Shown: in pieces, positions 7,930 to 18,697 of the stretch
How positions within the stretch are numbered: position 1 is the first letter of the stretch
Layout: each line of letters opens with the position of its first letter
DNA from: Bordetella petrii
GTDB taxonomy: Bacteria > Pseudomonadota > Gammaproteobacteria > Burkholderiales > Burkholderiaceae_B
DNA: 64,000 nucleotides
Direction of reading: 5' to 3'
Assembly: GCF_017356245.1 (NCBI RefSeq)
Contig: NZ_JAFMZZ010000001.1
Coordinates: forward strand, 1,631,698 to 1,695,697
The notes under the pieces: model-generated
Database searches by the model: none
Told to the model about the DNA's origin: nothing
The model's input: the letters and a program-made list of their open reading frames with translations, nothing else
Made by a program: the position numbers and the translations under genes

Positions 7930-8730
7930 TCAAGAGGCCGTCCAGCCGCCATCGATGGGCAGCACCGCGCCGGTGATATCGCGGCCGGCGTCGCTGCACA
8001 GGAAACTGATCAGCGCCGCCACGTTCGCCATGTCGACGAAGCGGCCGGTGGGCTGCCGGCCGGCCAGGTAGTCGTACTGCGCCTGCTGCTCGGTGACGCC
8101 CTGGTCGCGGGCGAGGCCGGCGATGCGCGCAACGATGGCGGGGGTGGGCACGGTGCCGGGCGAAACGGCATTGCAGGTGATGCCGTCTTGCGCGGTTTCC
8201 ATGGCCAGCGCGCGGGTCAGGCCGACAAGCGCGGTCTTGGTGGTGATGTAGCCCACCCGGTTGGCGGTGGCGCCCGCGCCATACACCGACGACATATTGA
8301 TGATGCGGCCCCAGCCGCGCGAGCGCATGCCGGGGATGGCCAGGCGTGCCAGGTGGAAGGCGGCCGACAGGTTGACGGCCAGGGCTTCGTCCCAGTGATC
8401 GCGGGGCAGGGTATCGGCCGGCCCGAAGTGGCGCACGACGGCGTTGTTGACCACGATGTCGATGCCGCCGAAGGCCTGCCGGGCCGCCTGGGCCATGGCT
8501 TCGATCTGGTCGACGTCGTTCAGGTCGGCCGCCTGCAGCAGCACGTCGGCGCCGTGGCGGTCCGCCAGCGCGTCACGGGCCTGCCGGGCCGGCTCGTCGT
8601 CGCGCAGGTTGTGCAGCACGATGCGCGCGCCGGCGGCGGCCAGGCGGTCGGCAATGGCCAGGCCCAGGCTGGCGGTCGAGCCGGTGATCAGCGCGCAGCG
8701 GCCGTGCAGGGCAACGGCGCTGTCGCTCAT
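7930..8730 (-). CDS. Short-chain dehydrogenase/reductase
   Basis: 266-residue classical SDR, an NAD(P)-dependent alcohol/ketone oxidoreductase. Cofactor motif TGSTASLG (residues 16-23) deviates from the usual TGxxxGxG by a serine at the middle glycine; NNA is at 95-97. The catalytic triad is S148, Y161, K165 (YITTK). The C-terminus ends with VLPIDGGWTAS, usual for the family. The start at 8730 overlaps the upstream hydrolase stop by 4 bp (ATGA), indicating translational coupling. It probably oxidises a hydroxy intermediate in the same pathway as its neighbours. Confidence 0.87.
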   Translation of the reverse strand: MSDSAVALHGRCALITGSTASLGLAIADRLAAAGARIVLHNLRDDEPARQARDALADRHGADVLLQAADLNDVDQIEAMAQAARQAFGGIDIVVNNAVVRHFGPADTLPRDHWDEALAVNLSAAFHLARLAIPGMRSRGWGRIINMSSVYGAGATANRVGYITTKTALVGLTRALAMETAQDGITCNAVSPGTVPTPAIVARIAGLARDQGVTEQQAQYDYLAGRQPTGRFVDMANVAALISFLCSDAGRDITGAVLPIDGGWTAS

Positions 8731-9572
8731 GCGGGCTCCGACGGCGGCACGTCCAGGCGCGCCACCTTGCCCTGCAGCGCGACGCTGGCCGCCGGATAGC
8801 GCTGCATGACCTGCGGATCGTGGCCCGGCACGATGTGCGCTTCGCTGTCGGCCAGCCGGCGCACGGCCTGGTGGCCTTCCAGCATGTCGCCCACGTTGTA
8901 TACCGCCGGGAACGGCACGCCATGGCCAATGTTGCCGTACAGGTGCGTGGCGTCCGACGCCAGCACCACCCAGCCGCGCTGCGTCCAGACGCGCACGACC
9001 TGCAGGCCGGCGGTGTGGCCGCCCACCAGGTGCACCGACAATCCGGGCGCGAGTTCGGCCTGCCCGCTGTGGAACTGCACGCGTCCCGCATAGACCTTGC
9101 GCACGAAGGCCACCACGTCTTCGACGTAATAGGGGTGGCGCAGCGCGCCGTGGCACATGCAGCGGCCCGTGGCGTAGGCGGGCTCGGAGTCCTGGATGTG
9201 GAAGGTGGCGGCGGGGAAGTCGTTCAGGGTGCCGGCGTGATCGTAGTGCAGGTGCGTGATGATGATGTCGGACACCCGCGCCGCGTCGATGCCCAGCAGG
9301 GCCAGCCCCTCGGCCGGACGCAGCAGCAGTTCACGGCCGCGCTGGCGGGCCGAGTCGGCATCGAAGCCGGTGTCGACCACGAAGATCTCGTCGCCGCGGC
9401 GCGCCACCCAGATGTAATAGTCGAGGTCGGAATCGGCATCGTGAAAATCGACGCTGCCCAGGTAGTTGTCGGCCGGGCGGCGGCCGCCATGGCGGGCATA
9501 GCGGATGGCGTAGACCTCGAACGGGGCGGTGGGGACGGTCAAGGCGGTCTCCTGCGCGGCGGCGCGCCGCAT
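8727..9572 (-). CDS. MBL-fold metallohydrolase, lactonase-like
   Basis: 281 residues of the metallo-beta-lactamase fold. Zinc ligands are visible: HLHYDH at 107-112 (HxHxDH), a later GGHTAG histidine, the bridging aspartate in LASDATHL and the last histidine in VPGHDP. Sequence layout is closest to the N-acyl-homoserine lactonase-type subgroup, whose members open lactone rings or cleave related esters. The start at 9572 is the first that leaves the upstream AT-rich promoter untranslated, although no strong ribosome-binding site precedes it. It is first in the leftward operon, next to a putative GntR site at 9611-9622. Ring opening of a pathway lactone is an inference; quorum-quenching activity is possible but less likely given the neighbours. 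Confidence 0.82.
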   Translation of the reverse strand: MRRAAAQETALTVPTAPFEVYAIRYARHGGRRPADNYLGSVDFHDADSDLDYYIWVARRGDEIFVVDTGFDADSARQRGRELLLRPAEGLALLGIDAARVSDIIITHLHYDHAGTLNDFPAATFHIQDSEPAYATGRCMCHGALRHPYYVEDVVAFVRKVYAGRVQFHSGQAELAPGLSVHLVGGHTAGLQVVRVWTQRGWVVLASDATHLYGNIGHGVPFPAVYNVGDMLEGHQAVRRLADSEAHIVPGHDPQVMQRYPAASVALQGKVARLDVPPSEPA

Positions 9573-9610
9573 GGGGTTTGGACCCGGGGTTTGGCTCTTT
9601 AGTTGGTAGG

Positions 9611-9622
9611 ATTGTATTATAG
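9611..9622. promoter_or_regulatory. Putative GntR operator site 1 / promoter of leftward arm
   Basis: ATTGTATTATAG lies 39-50 bp upstream of the hydrolase start, in an AT-rich island. On the minus strand it contains a perfect -10-like TATAAT. The same 12-mer pattern recurs at 10556-10567 and 19982-19993, at the other two promoters of the block. Assignment to the adjacent GntR regulator is inference. Confidence 0.45.
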
Positions 9623-9694
9623 TATTAGCAAAAATACCAAAGCCCATCCCGCGCGGCGCGGCTGCCGGCGCGGGCGGAAAGAGACGATTCGAGG

Positions 9695-10399
9695 CTATTC
9701 GGCCGCGATGGCGGCCTGGGTTTCGCGCAGAATCTTGATGGCCACGCGCGCGGCATTGCGCACGTGCAGGCTGCCGGCCTTGCGGGCGGCGCGGCCGTCG
9801 CGGGCGGCCAGGGCTTCCAGCAGCTCGCCCAGCTCGGCCAGGCTTTTCTTGGCGCGCCCCGGCGCCTGCATGGACGTGGAACGCAGCAGCATGACGCGCG
9901 AGTTCAGCAGCCGCAGCGTGGTGGTCAGGGCTTCGTTGCCCGCTCCGTCGAGCAGCTGCTGATAGAAGTAGTTCTTGGCCGACAGCTGTTCCAGCGAGCC
10001 GCCTTGCGTGAAGGCGCGCTTGAGCGCCTGGAAGGCATTTTGCAGCGACTTGAGTTGTTCATCGGTGGCGCGCTCGGCGAACAGCTGGCAGGCCAGGCCT
10101 TCGAGTTCTTCGCGCACCTGGTAGATGCCCTCGGCCTGCTCGGGCAGCAGGCGGTCGACGACCGGGCCGCGGTGCGGAATGACGTGGATGAGGCCTTCGG
10201 ATTCCAGCTGCCGCAAGGCTTCGCGCACCAGGGTGCGGCTGACGCCGGTCATTTCGCACAGTTCGCGTTCGGGCAGGCGCTCGCCTGGCTGAAAGCGGCC
10301 CACCAGGATGGCGTTGCGGATGCTTTCGGTCACGCTGTGACGCAGCACCGAAGCGGCGCGGGGGACTTTGAAATCGGCGGGGAGCTCAGCGGCTTTCAT
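9695..10399 (-). CDS. GntR-family regulator, FCD (FadR) type
   Basis: 234 residues. An N-terminal winged helix-turn-helix (about 18-85, with RLPERELCEMTGVSRTLVRE and GLI at the wing) is followed by an all-helical FCD domain (about 100-225) that binds a small carboxylic acid effector in family members. It lies between the leftward arm (hydrolase-SDR-dehydrogenase) and the rightward arm (PrpD onwards), on the minus strand, and is the natural regulator of both. FCD regulators usually repress until an organic acid binds. Candidate operators are at 9611, 10556 and 19982. Confidence 0.9.
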   Translation of the reverse strand: MKAAELPADFKVPRAASVLRHSVTESIRNAILVGRFQPGERLPERELCEMTGVSRTLVREALRQLESEGLIHVIPHRGPVVDRLLPEQAEGIYQVREELEGLACQLFAERATDEQLKSLQNAFQALKRAFTQGGSLEQLSAKNYFYQQLLDGAGNEALTTTLRLLNSRVMLLRSTSMQAPGRAKKSLAELGELLEALAARDGRAARKAGSLHVRNAARVAIKILRETQAAIAAE

Positions 10400-10555
10400 G
10401 CGATCGGGGCAAGTGGGCAGTCGGAACCAGTGTACTGACTTGGCCGCATTTTAGCTGTACTTCGTTGGCGCGACGCGGTTGCGGCGCGGCGTGAAGCCGC
10501 GGCGCCGCCGCCGGGCCATGCGGCCTGTGAACGGCTAGCCAGAAAAATGAGTATT

Positions 10556-10567
10556 CAATCATACAAT
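10556..10567 (-). promoter_or_regulatory. Putative GntR operator site 2 between regulator and PrpD gene
   Basis: Read on the minus strand this is ATTGTATGATTG, matching sites 1 and 3 in 11 of 12 positions of the pattern. It lies in the 271-bp divergent region between gntR and the first PrpD-family gene. A TATAAT at 10573-10578 follows on the + strand and could be the -10 of the rightward operon, so a bound repressor would overlap that promoter. Confidence 0.45.
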
Positions 10568-10670
10568 CTGTTTATAATACCGAAAACTGATGCCCGAGGC
10601 CGCGCGGCGGCCGCCGGGCGCACAACGAAGCAGCCGCGGGCGGCAGGGCGGCTGAAGGAGACAGCGCGAC

Positions 10671-12029
10671 ATGCAGGCAGGCAGTCCGTCCGGTATTTCC
10701 CAGGCCCTGGCGCAGTTCATTGCCGCGTGCCGCTGGGAAGACATTCCCGATTCCATCCGCCATGAGGCGCGCCGCTCGCTGGTGAATTACTTCGCGGTGG
10801 CGCTGGCGGGCGCGCGGGATCCCACCCTGGATATCGCGGTGGCCGCCTACGGGCGCTTCGCCGCCGGGCGGCAGGCCGGCCTGGTGGGGCGGCCCGAGCG
10901 GTTCGACATGCTCAACGCCGCGGCGCTGAATGCCATGGCGGCCAACGTGTACGACTTCGACGACACGCACCACCCCACCATCATCCATCCCACTGCGCCC
11001 GTCGCACCGGCCCTGTTCGCGCTGGCCCAGGCGCAGCCCATGAGCGGGGCCGAACTGCTGCTGGCGTTCGTGCTGGGGGTGGAAACCGAATGCCGCCTGG
11101 GCAATGCCGTCTCGCCCGGCCACTACGCGCGCGGCTGGCACATCACCTCGACCTGCGGCGTGTTCGGCGCTGCCATGGCGGCCGGCAAGCACCTGGCGCT
11201 GCCGCCGGGGGCGCTGGTCTGGGCGCTGGGATCGGCGGCCAGCCAGGCCGGCGGGCTGGTCGAGACGCTGGGCACCATGGCCAAGAGCGTGGGCGTGGGC
11301 AATGCGGCCCGCAACGGCCTGCTGGCGGCGCTGCTGGCGCAGCAGGACTTCGACGGACCGGCCGCGCCGCTGGAAGGCCCGCGCGGATTCCTGCGTGTTG
11401 CCGCCGAACAACCCGACCTGGCGGCTGTGACGCGGGGCCTGGGCCAGCACTGGCAGCTGGCCGACAACACCTACAAGCCTTATCCGTGCGGCGTGGTGCT
11501 CAACCCGGTCATCGATGCCTGCCTGGCGCTGGCCGCCGATCCGCGCCTGCGGCGCGTCGGCCTGGCCGGCATCGAGCGCGTCACGCTGACCGGCCATCCG
11601 CTGCTGCGCCAGCGCACCGACCGGCCCGGCGTGGCCACCGGCCGCGAGTCTCAGGTCAGCGCCCAGCATGCGGTCGCGGTGACGCTGGCGCGCGGGCGCG
11701 CCGGCCTGGCCGAATTCAGCGATGCGGCGGTGCGCGAACCGGCCTTGCGTGAACTGGGCGCCAAGGTGGCGGTGTGCGAAGCCGACGGCTATTCGGTCGA
11801 TGCCGCCCAAGTCCGGATCGTTCTGCGCGGCGGCACCCAGCTGGCGCACCGGGTGGATGCGGCGCGCGGCTCGGCGGCGCGCCCGCTCAGCGACGGCGAT
11901 CTTGAACAGAAGTTGCGCGAGCTGGGCAGTGCGGCCCGGCCGGACTGGAATGCCGCGCCGCTGATCGATGCCCTGTGGCGCCTGGACGAAGCGCCGGACG
12001 CGGCACAAGTAATGGCCTTGGCGGCCTGA
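10671..12029 (+). CDS. MmgE/PrpD family protein (first copy)
   Basis: 452 residues. The family includes 2-methylcitrate dehydratase, cis-aconitate decarboxylase and iminodisuccinate epimerase, all acting on polycarboxylic acids without iron-sulfur clusters. The active-site segment is the canonical form, YDFDDTHHPTIIHPTAPV at about 97-114, with the later KPYPCG motif near 275. It starts the rightward operon and is followed after 56 bp by a Bug receptor. A second, divergent copy is at 13829. The substrate is not predictable; a tri- or dicarboxylate is likely. Confidence 0.88.
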   Translation: MQAGSPSGISQALAQFIAACRWEDIPDSIRHEARRSLVNYFAVALAGARDPTLDIAVAAYGRFAAGRQAGLVGRPERFDMLNAAALNAMAANVYDFDDTHHPTIIHPTAPVAPALFALAQAQPMSGAELLLAFVLGVETECRLGNAVSPGHYARGWHITSTCGVFGAAMAAGKHLALPPGALVWALGSAASQAGGLVETLGTMAKSVGVGNAARNGLLAALLAQQDFDGPAAPLEGPRGFLRVAAEQPDLAAVTRGLGQHWQLADNTYKPYPCGVVLNPVIDACLALAADPRLRRVGLAGIERVTLTGHPLLRQRTDRPGVATGRESQVSAQHAVAVTLARGRAGLAEFSDAAVREPALRELGAKVAVCEADGYSVDAAQVRIVLRGGTQLAHRVDAARGSAARPLSDGDLEQKLRELGSAARPDWNAAPLIDALWRLDEAPDAAQVMALAA

Positions 12030-12037
12030 GCGCGGGC

Positions 12038-12057
12038 GGCGCGCCAGCCGGCGCGCC
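12038..12057. other. Intercistronic hairpin between PrpD and Bug genes
   Basis: GGCGCGCC is repeated in inverted form around AGCC, giving a perfect 8-bp stem (12038-12045, 12050-12057) in the 56-bp gap. With no T-run it is more likely an mRNA-stability or attenuation element than a full terminator. Confidence 0.4.
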
Positions 12058-12085
12058 GCGTATGCAATGTGGAAAAGGAGACGAC

Positions 12086-13048
12086 ATGAAGTGGCAGCAG
12101 TACACACGCCTGGCGGTGCTGGCCCTGGCGGGCTTCGCGTTGGCGCAGCCTGCGCGGGCGGATTTTCCTGACAAACCCCTGCGCATCGTGGTGCCGTTCG
12201 CGGCCGGCGGCGGGGTCGATGCGCTGACCCGGCCCTTTGCCCAGGAACTTGGCACGCTGCTGGGCCAGACGGTGGTGGTCGAGAACAAGGCCAGCGCCAC
12301 CGGGCAGATCGGCGCGGCCGAAGTGGCGCGTTCGGCGCCCGATGGCTACACGCTGCTGCTCAGTTCCGCCGCCTTTGCCACGACGCCGGCGTTCTATCCG
12401 CAGGCGCCGTACGACCCGGTCAAGGATTTCGCGCCCATCACCATCCTGGCCGCCGCGCCGCAGGTGGTGGTGACCAGCAAGAACTTCAAGGCCAGGAGCA
12501 TGGCCGAGCTGGTGCGCATGGCCAAGGCCGGCGAGCAGATCAACGTCGCGCTCAGCGGCATTACCGGCATGCAGGCGCTGGCCACGGAAATGATCGCCGC
12601 CCAGGCCGGCGTGACCTTCACCAAAGTGCCCTACAAGGGGGCGGGCGCCGCCTTCAAGGACTTGATCAGCGGCGAGGTCGACGTGATGGTCGACAACCCG
12701 GCGTCGTCGCTGCCCCATGTGCGCGCCGGCAGCCTGAACCTGATCGCCACCACGGGGCCGAAGCGCATGGCGTCGGTGCCCGACACGCCCACGGTGGCCG
12801 AGACCCTGCCGGGCGTCGAGGCGCGCAACTGGTTCATCCTGGCCGCGCCCGCCGGCACGCCGGCGCCCGTGATCGAGGCGCTCAGCCAGGCGGCCATCAA
12901 GGTGGCGTCCGGCCCGGTGATGCAGCGCTTCTTCGAACGCGACGGCACCGAAGTCGTGGCCAATTCGCCGGCGCAGGCGCAGCAATACCTGCGCGACGAA
13001 ATCGCCAAGTGGGGAAAGATCGTCAAGGACCGCAACCTGCAGCCCTGA
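12086..13048 (+). CDS. Bug-family (TctC-like) periplasmic solute receptor
   Basis: 320 residues with a signal peptide (cleavage near ARA at about 24) and the Bug/TctC signature FPDKPLRIVVPFAAGGGVDALTR, then QTVVVENKASATGQIG, KVPYKGAGAAF and DNPASSLPHV segments. Bug proteins bind carboxylates, amino acids or aromatic acids in the periplasm; tripartite tricarboxylate transporters need TctA/TctB partners, and none is present here, as is common for orphan Bug genes of Bordetella. Start 12086 has AAGGAG at 12075-12080. Its presence inside an operon that also encodes a complete Liv-type importer suggests a sensing or scavenging role for the same substrate class. Confidence 0.92.
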   Translation: MKWQQYTRLAVLALAGFALAQPARADFPDKPLRIVVPFAAGGGVDALTRPFAQELGTLLGQTVVVENKASATGQIGAAEVARSAPDGYTLLLSSAAFATTPAFYPQAPYDPVKDFAPITILAAAPQVVVTSKNFKARSMAELVRMAKAGEQINVALSGITGMQALATEMIAAQAGVTFTKVPYKGAGAAFKDLISGEVDVMVDNPASSLPHVRAGSLNLIATTGPKRMASVPDTPTVAETLPGVEARNWFILAAPAGTPAPVIEALSQAAIKVASGPVMQRFFERDGTEVVANSPAQAQQYLRDEIAKWGKIVKDRNLQP

Positions 13049-13067
13049 ACCGGGCACGGAGCAAGTC

Positions 13068-13811
13068 ATGGGAAGACTGGATGGCAAGATCGCGGTGGTT
13101 ACCGGCGCCGCCAGCGGCATAGGCAAAGAGATCGCCGGCGCCTTTGCCCGCGAAGGCGCCCGGGTGGGCATGCTGGACAACAACGAGGCCTTGTTGAAGC
13201 AGGCGGTGGCCGCCGTGCCGGGCGCCGGCGCGCTGGCCTGCGATGTGGCCGACCGCGCCGCCGTGCGGGCGGCGATAGACGGCTATGCGGGCCAGGCCGG
13301 CGGCCTGGATATCCTGGTCAACAACGCGGCCTACTTCCATTACGGCTTGCTGACCGACATGCCCGAACCGGTGGTCGACAAGATGATAGACGTGGGCTTG
13401 AAGGGGGCTCTGTGGTGCCTGCAGGCCGCCACGCCGCACCTGGTGGCGCGCGGCGGCGGGGCCGTCATCAACCTGTCGTCGGTGGCGGTGTCGGTGGCGA
13501 TCAAGCATGCCTCGGTCTACAGCTGCATCAAGGGCGCGCTCGACACGCTGACGCGCCAGCAGGCCGTGGAACTGGGGCCGCAGGGCATCCGCGTCAATGC
13601 CCTGGCGCCCGGGCCGGTGGTAACGCCGGGCGCCAGTTCAGTGATCGATGCGCAGGGCTGGGAAACGCGACGCGCGCGCACGCCGCTGCGCCGCCTGGCC
13701 GAAGGCGCGGACATCGGCGCGGCGGCGGTCTTCCTGGCCTCGGATGAGTCGGTCTCGGTGGCCGGCGTCACGCTGAAGATCGACGGCGCCATGACCGTCA
13801 TGGGCTACTAG
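13068..13811 (+). CDS. Short-chain dehydrogenase/reductase (second copy)
   Basis: 247-residue classical SDR with textbook motifs: TGAASGIG at 12-19, NNA at 85-87, catalytic S138, Y151 and K155 (YSCIK), and PGPV after the active site. It probably catalyses NAD(P)-linked oxidation of a secondary alcohol intermediate. Gaps of 19 bp to the Bug gene and 17 bp to the next PrpD-family gene place it within the operon. Low similarity to the SDR at 7930, which has a different cofactor loop, argues for two distinct steps. Confidence 0.9.
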   Translation: MGRLDGKIAVVTGAASGIGKEIAGAFAREGARVGMLDNNEALLKQAVAAVPGAGALACDVADRAAVRAAIDGYAGQAGGLDILVNNAAYFHYGLLTDMPEPVVDKMIDVGLKGALWCLQAATPHLVARGGGAVINLSSVAVSVAIKHASVYSCIKGALDTLTRQQAVELGPQGIRVNALAPGPVVTPGASSVIDAQGWETRRARTPLRRLAEGADIGAAAVFLASDESVSVAGVTLKIDGAMTVMGY

Positions 13812-13828
13812 GCTGGCGGGAACCGCGC

Positions 13829-15178
13829 ATGGAACAGACTTCCACACAAGCCGCCCGGCTGGCGCGCGACGCCCTGGCGCCGCGCCAGTTCGGCCAGGCC
13901 GCGCTGCAGCAGGCGCGGCGCTGCCTGCTGGATTATTTATCGTGCGCCTTCGAGGCGCTGCCATTGCCGTGGAGCGAGCAGGCGGCCGCGCTGGCCGTGC
14001 CCGCGCCCGGCGGCGCCCACGTGATCGGCCGCGCCGGCCCGCGCCAGCCCGATGCCGCGGCCTTCGCCAACGCCGTGGCCGGCCACGGCCTGGTGCGCGA
14101 AGACATGCACGCCGGCAGCGTGGCCCACCTGGGCGTGGTGGTGTGGCCGATGGTGCTGGCTCTGGCGCAGCAGCAGCCGGTGTCCGGCGCGCAGGTGCTG
14201 GCGGCCGCCATTGTCGGCTACGAAACCGGCGCGCGCCTGGGCCGCGCCGTGATGACGCCGGCGCTGGCGCGCCTGTTCCGGCCCACCGGGCTGGTGGGGC
14301 CGATGGCCGCCGTCATGGCCGGCGCGCGCCTGGCCGGATTCGATGAAGCCCGCGCCCGGCATGCGCTCGCGCTGGCCGGCAATTGCAGCGGCGGGCTGAA
14401 CGAATGGGCGCACACGGGCGGCAGCGAGATGTACTTTCACCCGGGCTTCGCGGTGCGCAATGCCTGGACCTGCCTGCAGCTGGCGCGCGGCGGCGCGCAG
14501 GCGTCGGCGTCCATCCTGGAAGGCGAGGCGGGCTTCTTCCAGGCTTATGCCCGCGCGCCGCTGGGCGAAGACATCGCGCTGTTCGCCGACGGCCGGGCGG
14601 AAATCGAGCAGGTCTTCCACAAGCCGGCGCCGGCCTGCAACTTCGCCCAGTCTCCTTGCCAGGCGGCGCTGCGCGCGGTGCGCCAGGCCGGCGCGCGCCG
14701 CATCGAGGCCGTGCGCATCGACACCACCGAAGCCGCCGTGCGCTATCCGGGCTGCGATGCCGCCGGCCCGTTCCAGCATGCGCTGCAGGCCAAGATGAGC
14801 ATCCTGTTCGGTGTGGCGGCCACGCTGGCGCGCGGCGCCATTGGCGAAGACAACTACCGGCGCCTGGACGACCCCGCCATCGCGCGGCTGGTCGCGGCCA
14901 CCACGCTGCGCGCCGATCCGCAATACAGCGCCGCCTTTCCGGCGCGCCAGGGGGCGCGGGTCACGCTGCTGCTGGACGACGGCAGCAGCGTCGGCGCCGC
15001 GCTGGACGATGTGCAGGCTGCCGATGATGGGCTGATCCGCCAGCGCTTCCGCCGGGCGGCCGCGGCGGCAGTGGGCGCCGATGCGGCCGCGCGCATCGAA
15101 GACCTGGTCGAGCGCTACGAGCAGGCGGCCGACGCGGCCGAACTGCCGCGCCTGTGCGCGGCGGGCGGCGCGGCCTGA
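13829..15178 (+). CDS. MmgE/PrpD family protein (divergent second copy)
   Basis: 449 residues, same fold as the protein at 10671 but with altered active-site motifs: the usual DFDDTH is replaced by LVREDMHAGSVAHLG at about 89-103, and KPYPCG by KPAPACNFAQSP near 268-279. Such REDMH-type members form a separate branch of the MmgE/PrpD family and may catalyse isomerisation, epimerisation or decarboxylation rather than methylcitrate dehydration. Position between the SDR and the transporter genes fixes it to the same pathway. Function unknown. Confidence 0.85.
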   Translation: MEQTSTQAARLARDALAPRQFGQAALQQARRCLLDYLSCAFEALPLPWSEQAAALAVPAPGGAHVIGRAGPRQPDAAAFANAVAGHGLVREDMHAGSVAHLGVVVWPMVLALAQQQPVSGAQVLAAAIVGYETGARLGRAVMTPALARLFRPTGLVGPMAAVMAGARLAGFDEARARHALALAGNCSGGLNEWAHTGGSEMYFHPGFAVRNAWTCLQLARGGAQASASILEGEAGFFQAYARAPLGEDIALFADGRAEIEQVFHKPAPACNFAQSPCQAALRAVRQAGARRIEAVRIDTTEAAVRYPGCDAAGPFQHALQAKMSILFGVAATLARGAIGEDNYRRLDDPAIARLVAATTLRADPQYSAAFPARQGARVTLLLDDGSSVGAALDDVQAADDGLIRQRFRRAAAAAVGADAAARIEDLVERYEQAADAAELPRLCAAGGAA

Positions 15179-15202
15179 GCGCGTTCAAGCAAGGAATAAT
15201 CC

Positions 15203-16164
15203 ATGACAGAACTACAAATCCATCTGGAAGCATTCCTGCAGTCGCTGGCTGCGGGAATACTGGTGGGCGGCATCTACGGCCTGATGTGCGTGGGCCTGGC
15301 GATGATCTTCGGCATCATGCGCGTCATCAATTTCGCCCAGGGCGATTTCATGATGCTGGGCATGTACATCACGTACTTCTTCTTCGTGCTGCTCACCGGC
15401 CACGGCATGGCGGGATCGCCGCTGGGGCCTTATGTGTCCATGCTGCTGGCCCTGCCCGTGATGTATGCCGTGGGCTACCTGGCGCATCGCCTGCTGATCT
15501 CGCGCGTGACCGGCGGCAAGACCGCCGCGCTAGACGGCGAGGGGCACTACGCCCAGCTGATCCTGACGCTGGGCATCGCGCTGGTGCTGCAGAACGGCGC
15601 CATGATGGTGTTCGGACCCGAGCTCGAATCGATCCGCACGCCGCTGTCGAGCAGCGCCTGGGAAATCGGGCCGCTGTGGGGGGATTTCGTCAGCGTCTTC
15701 GTCAACAAGGGGCGCGGCTACGCCGCGCTGATCTCGGTGGCGGCCATCGTGGCGCTGGCCGTGGTGGTGGGGCGCAGCCGGCTGGGCAAGTCGCTGCGCG
15801 CGGCGGCCGACAACCCCGTCGCGGCCTCGTACATGGGCATCGATGTCGACCGCGCCTACCGCATCGCCTTTGCCCTGGGCACCTGCATCACGGCCCTGGC
15901 CGGCGGCCTGCTGGCCACCAATTTCCCGTTCCATCCCTTCGTGGGGCTGGAGTTCGTCATCGTGATGTATGCCGGCGTGGTGCTGGGCGGCATCGGCAGC
16001 ATCCTGGGCGCCTTCTGGGGCGGCATGGTGATCGGGCTGGTGCAGCAACTGTCCAGCCTGGTGCTGCCCACGCAATTGCAGAACGCGGCGATTTTCGTGT
16101 TCTTCCTGCTGATCGTCATTCTCCGGCCGCAAGGGTTGTTCGGCCGCGTCGCGGAGCGGACCTG

Positions 16165-16165
<1 letters not shown>
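15203..16165 (+). CDS. Branched-chain amino acid-type ABC permease (LivH-like)
   Basis: 320 residues with about 8 membrane helices; the sequences GIYGLMCVGLAMIFGIMRVINFAQGDFMMLG and VLGGIGSILGAFWGGMVIG are standard for LivH permeases. It forms the inner-membrane channel with the LivM half of the next gene. In catabolic clusters this transporter family often imports aromatic acids, short acids or amides rather than leucine. Its TGA overlaps the next ATG by one base (TGATG). Confidence 0.92.
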
Positions 16166-17941
<1,776 letters not shown>

Positions 17942-17952
<11 letters not shown>

Positions 17953-18652
17953 AATCGACAGCCTGGTGGCCGGCTATTCCGCCTTGCCGGTCCTGAACGG
18001 CATATCGGTGGCGGTCAAGGAAGGCGAATTCGTTTCCATCGTGGGCCCCAACGGCGCGGGCAAGAGCACGCTGTTCAAGACCATATCCGGCACCGTGGCC
18101 GCGATGTCGGGCGCCATCCGCTACGACGGCCGCGACCTGCTGGCGGTGCCGGTTTCGCAGCGGCCGCACCTGGGCATCGCGCACGTGCCGGAAGGCCGGC
18201 AGGTGTTCGCCTCGATGACGGTGCTGGAAAACCTGGAAATGGGCGCCTACACGGCCGCCGGCCGGCGCGACTGGTCGCGCAACCTGGCGCGCATCTATGA
18301 ATGGTTTCCCGTGCTCAGGCAGCGTGCCCGGCAGCTGGCCGGCACCCTGTCGGGCGGGGAACAGCAGATGGTGGCCATCGGCCGCGGCCTGGCGTCTTCG
18401 CCGCGGCTGCTGATGCTGGACGAGCCATCGATGGGTTTGTCGCCGGCGATCGCGGATTTCATCTTCGAGCGCCTGATCGACATACGCAGGGACGCCAAGC
18501 TGACCATCCTGCTGGTAGAGCAGCGGGTGGCCGAGGCGCTGCAATTCGCCGACCACGGCTATGTGCTCGAGACCGGGCGCGTGGTCCTGGAGGGCACCCA
18601 CGACACGCTGCAGGCGGACGATCGGGTCCGCCGGGCGTATCTCGGCATGTAA
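17942..18652 (+). CDS. ABC transporter ATPase (LivF-like)
   Basis: 236 residues with intact ABC motifs: Walker A GPNGAGKST at about 36-44, signature LSGGEQQM, Walker B LLMLDEPSMGLSP and the H-loop replaced by LLVEQRV, as is normal for LivF. It pairs with the ATPase half of the preceding fusion. The start overlaps that gene by 11 bp. It has a canonical signature motif, unlike its fused partner, so the heterodimer would have one standard and one degenerate ATP site. Confidence 0.92.
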
Positions 18653-18697
18653 GCCTGAATCGAGAGCCGCGCAAGCGGACAACAGGAGGAGACGGAC

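Noticed and set aside
13829..15178. Second PrpD-like gene as a decaying duplicate of the first
   Set aside because: It is full length, lacks disruptions and has coherent alternative motifs, so it is better read as a distinct paralogue.
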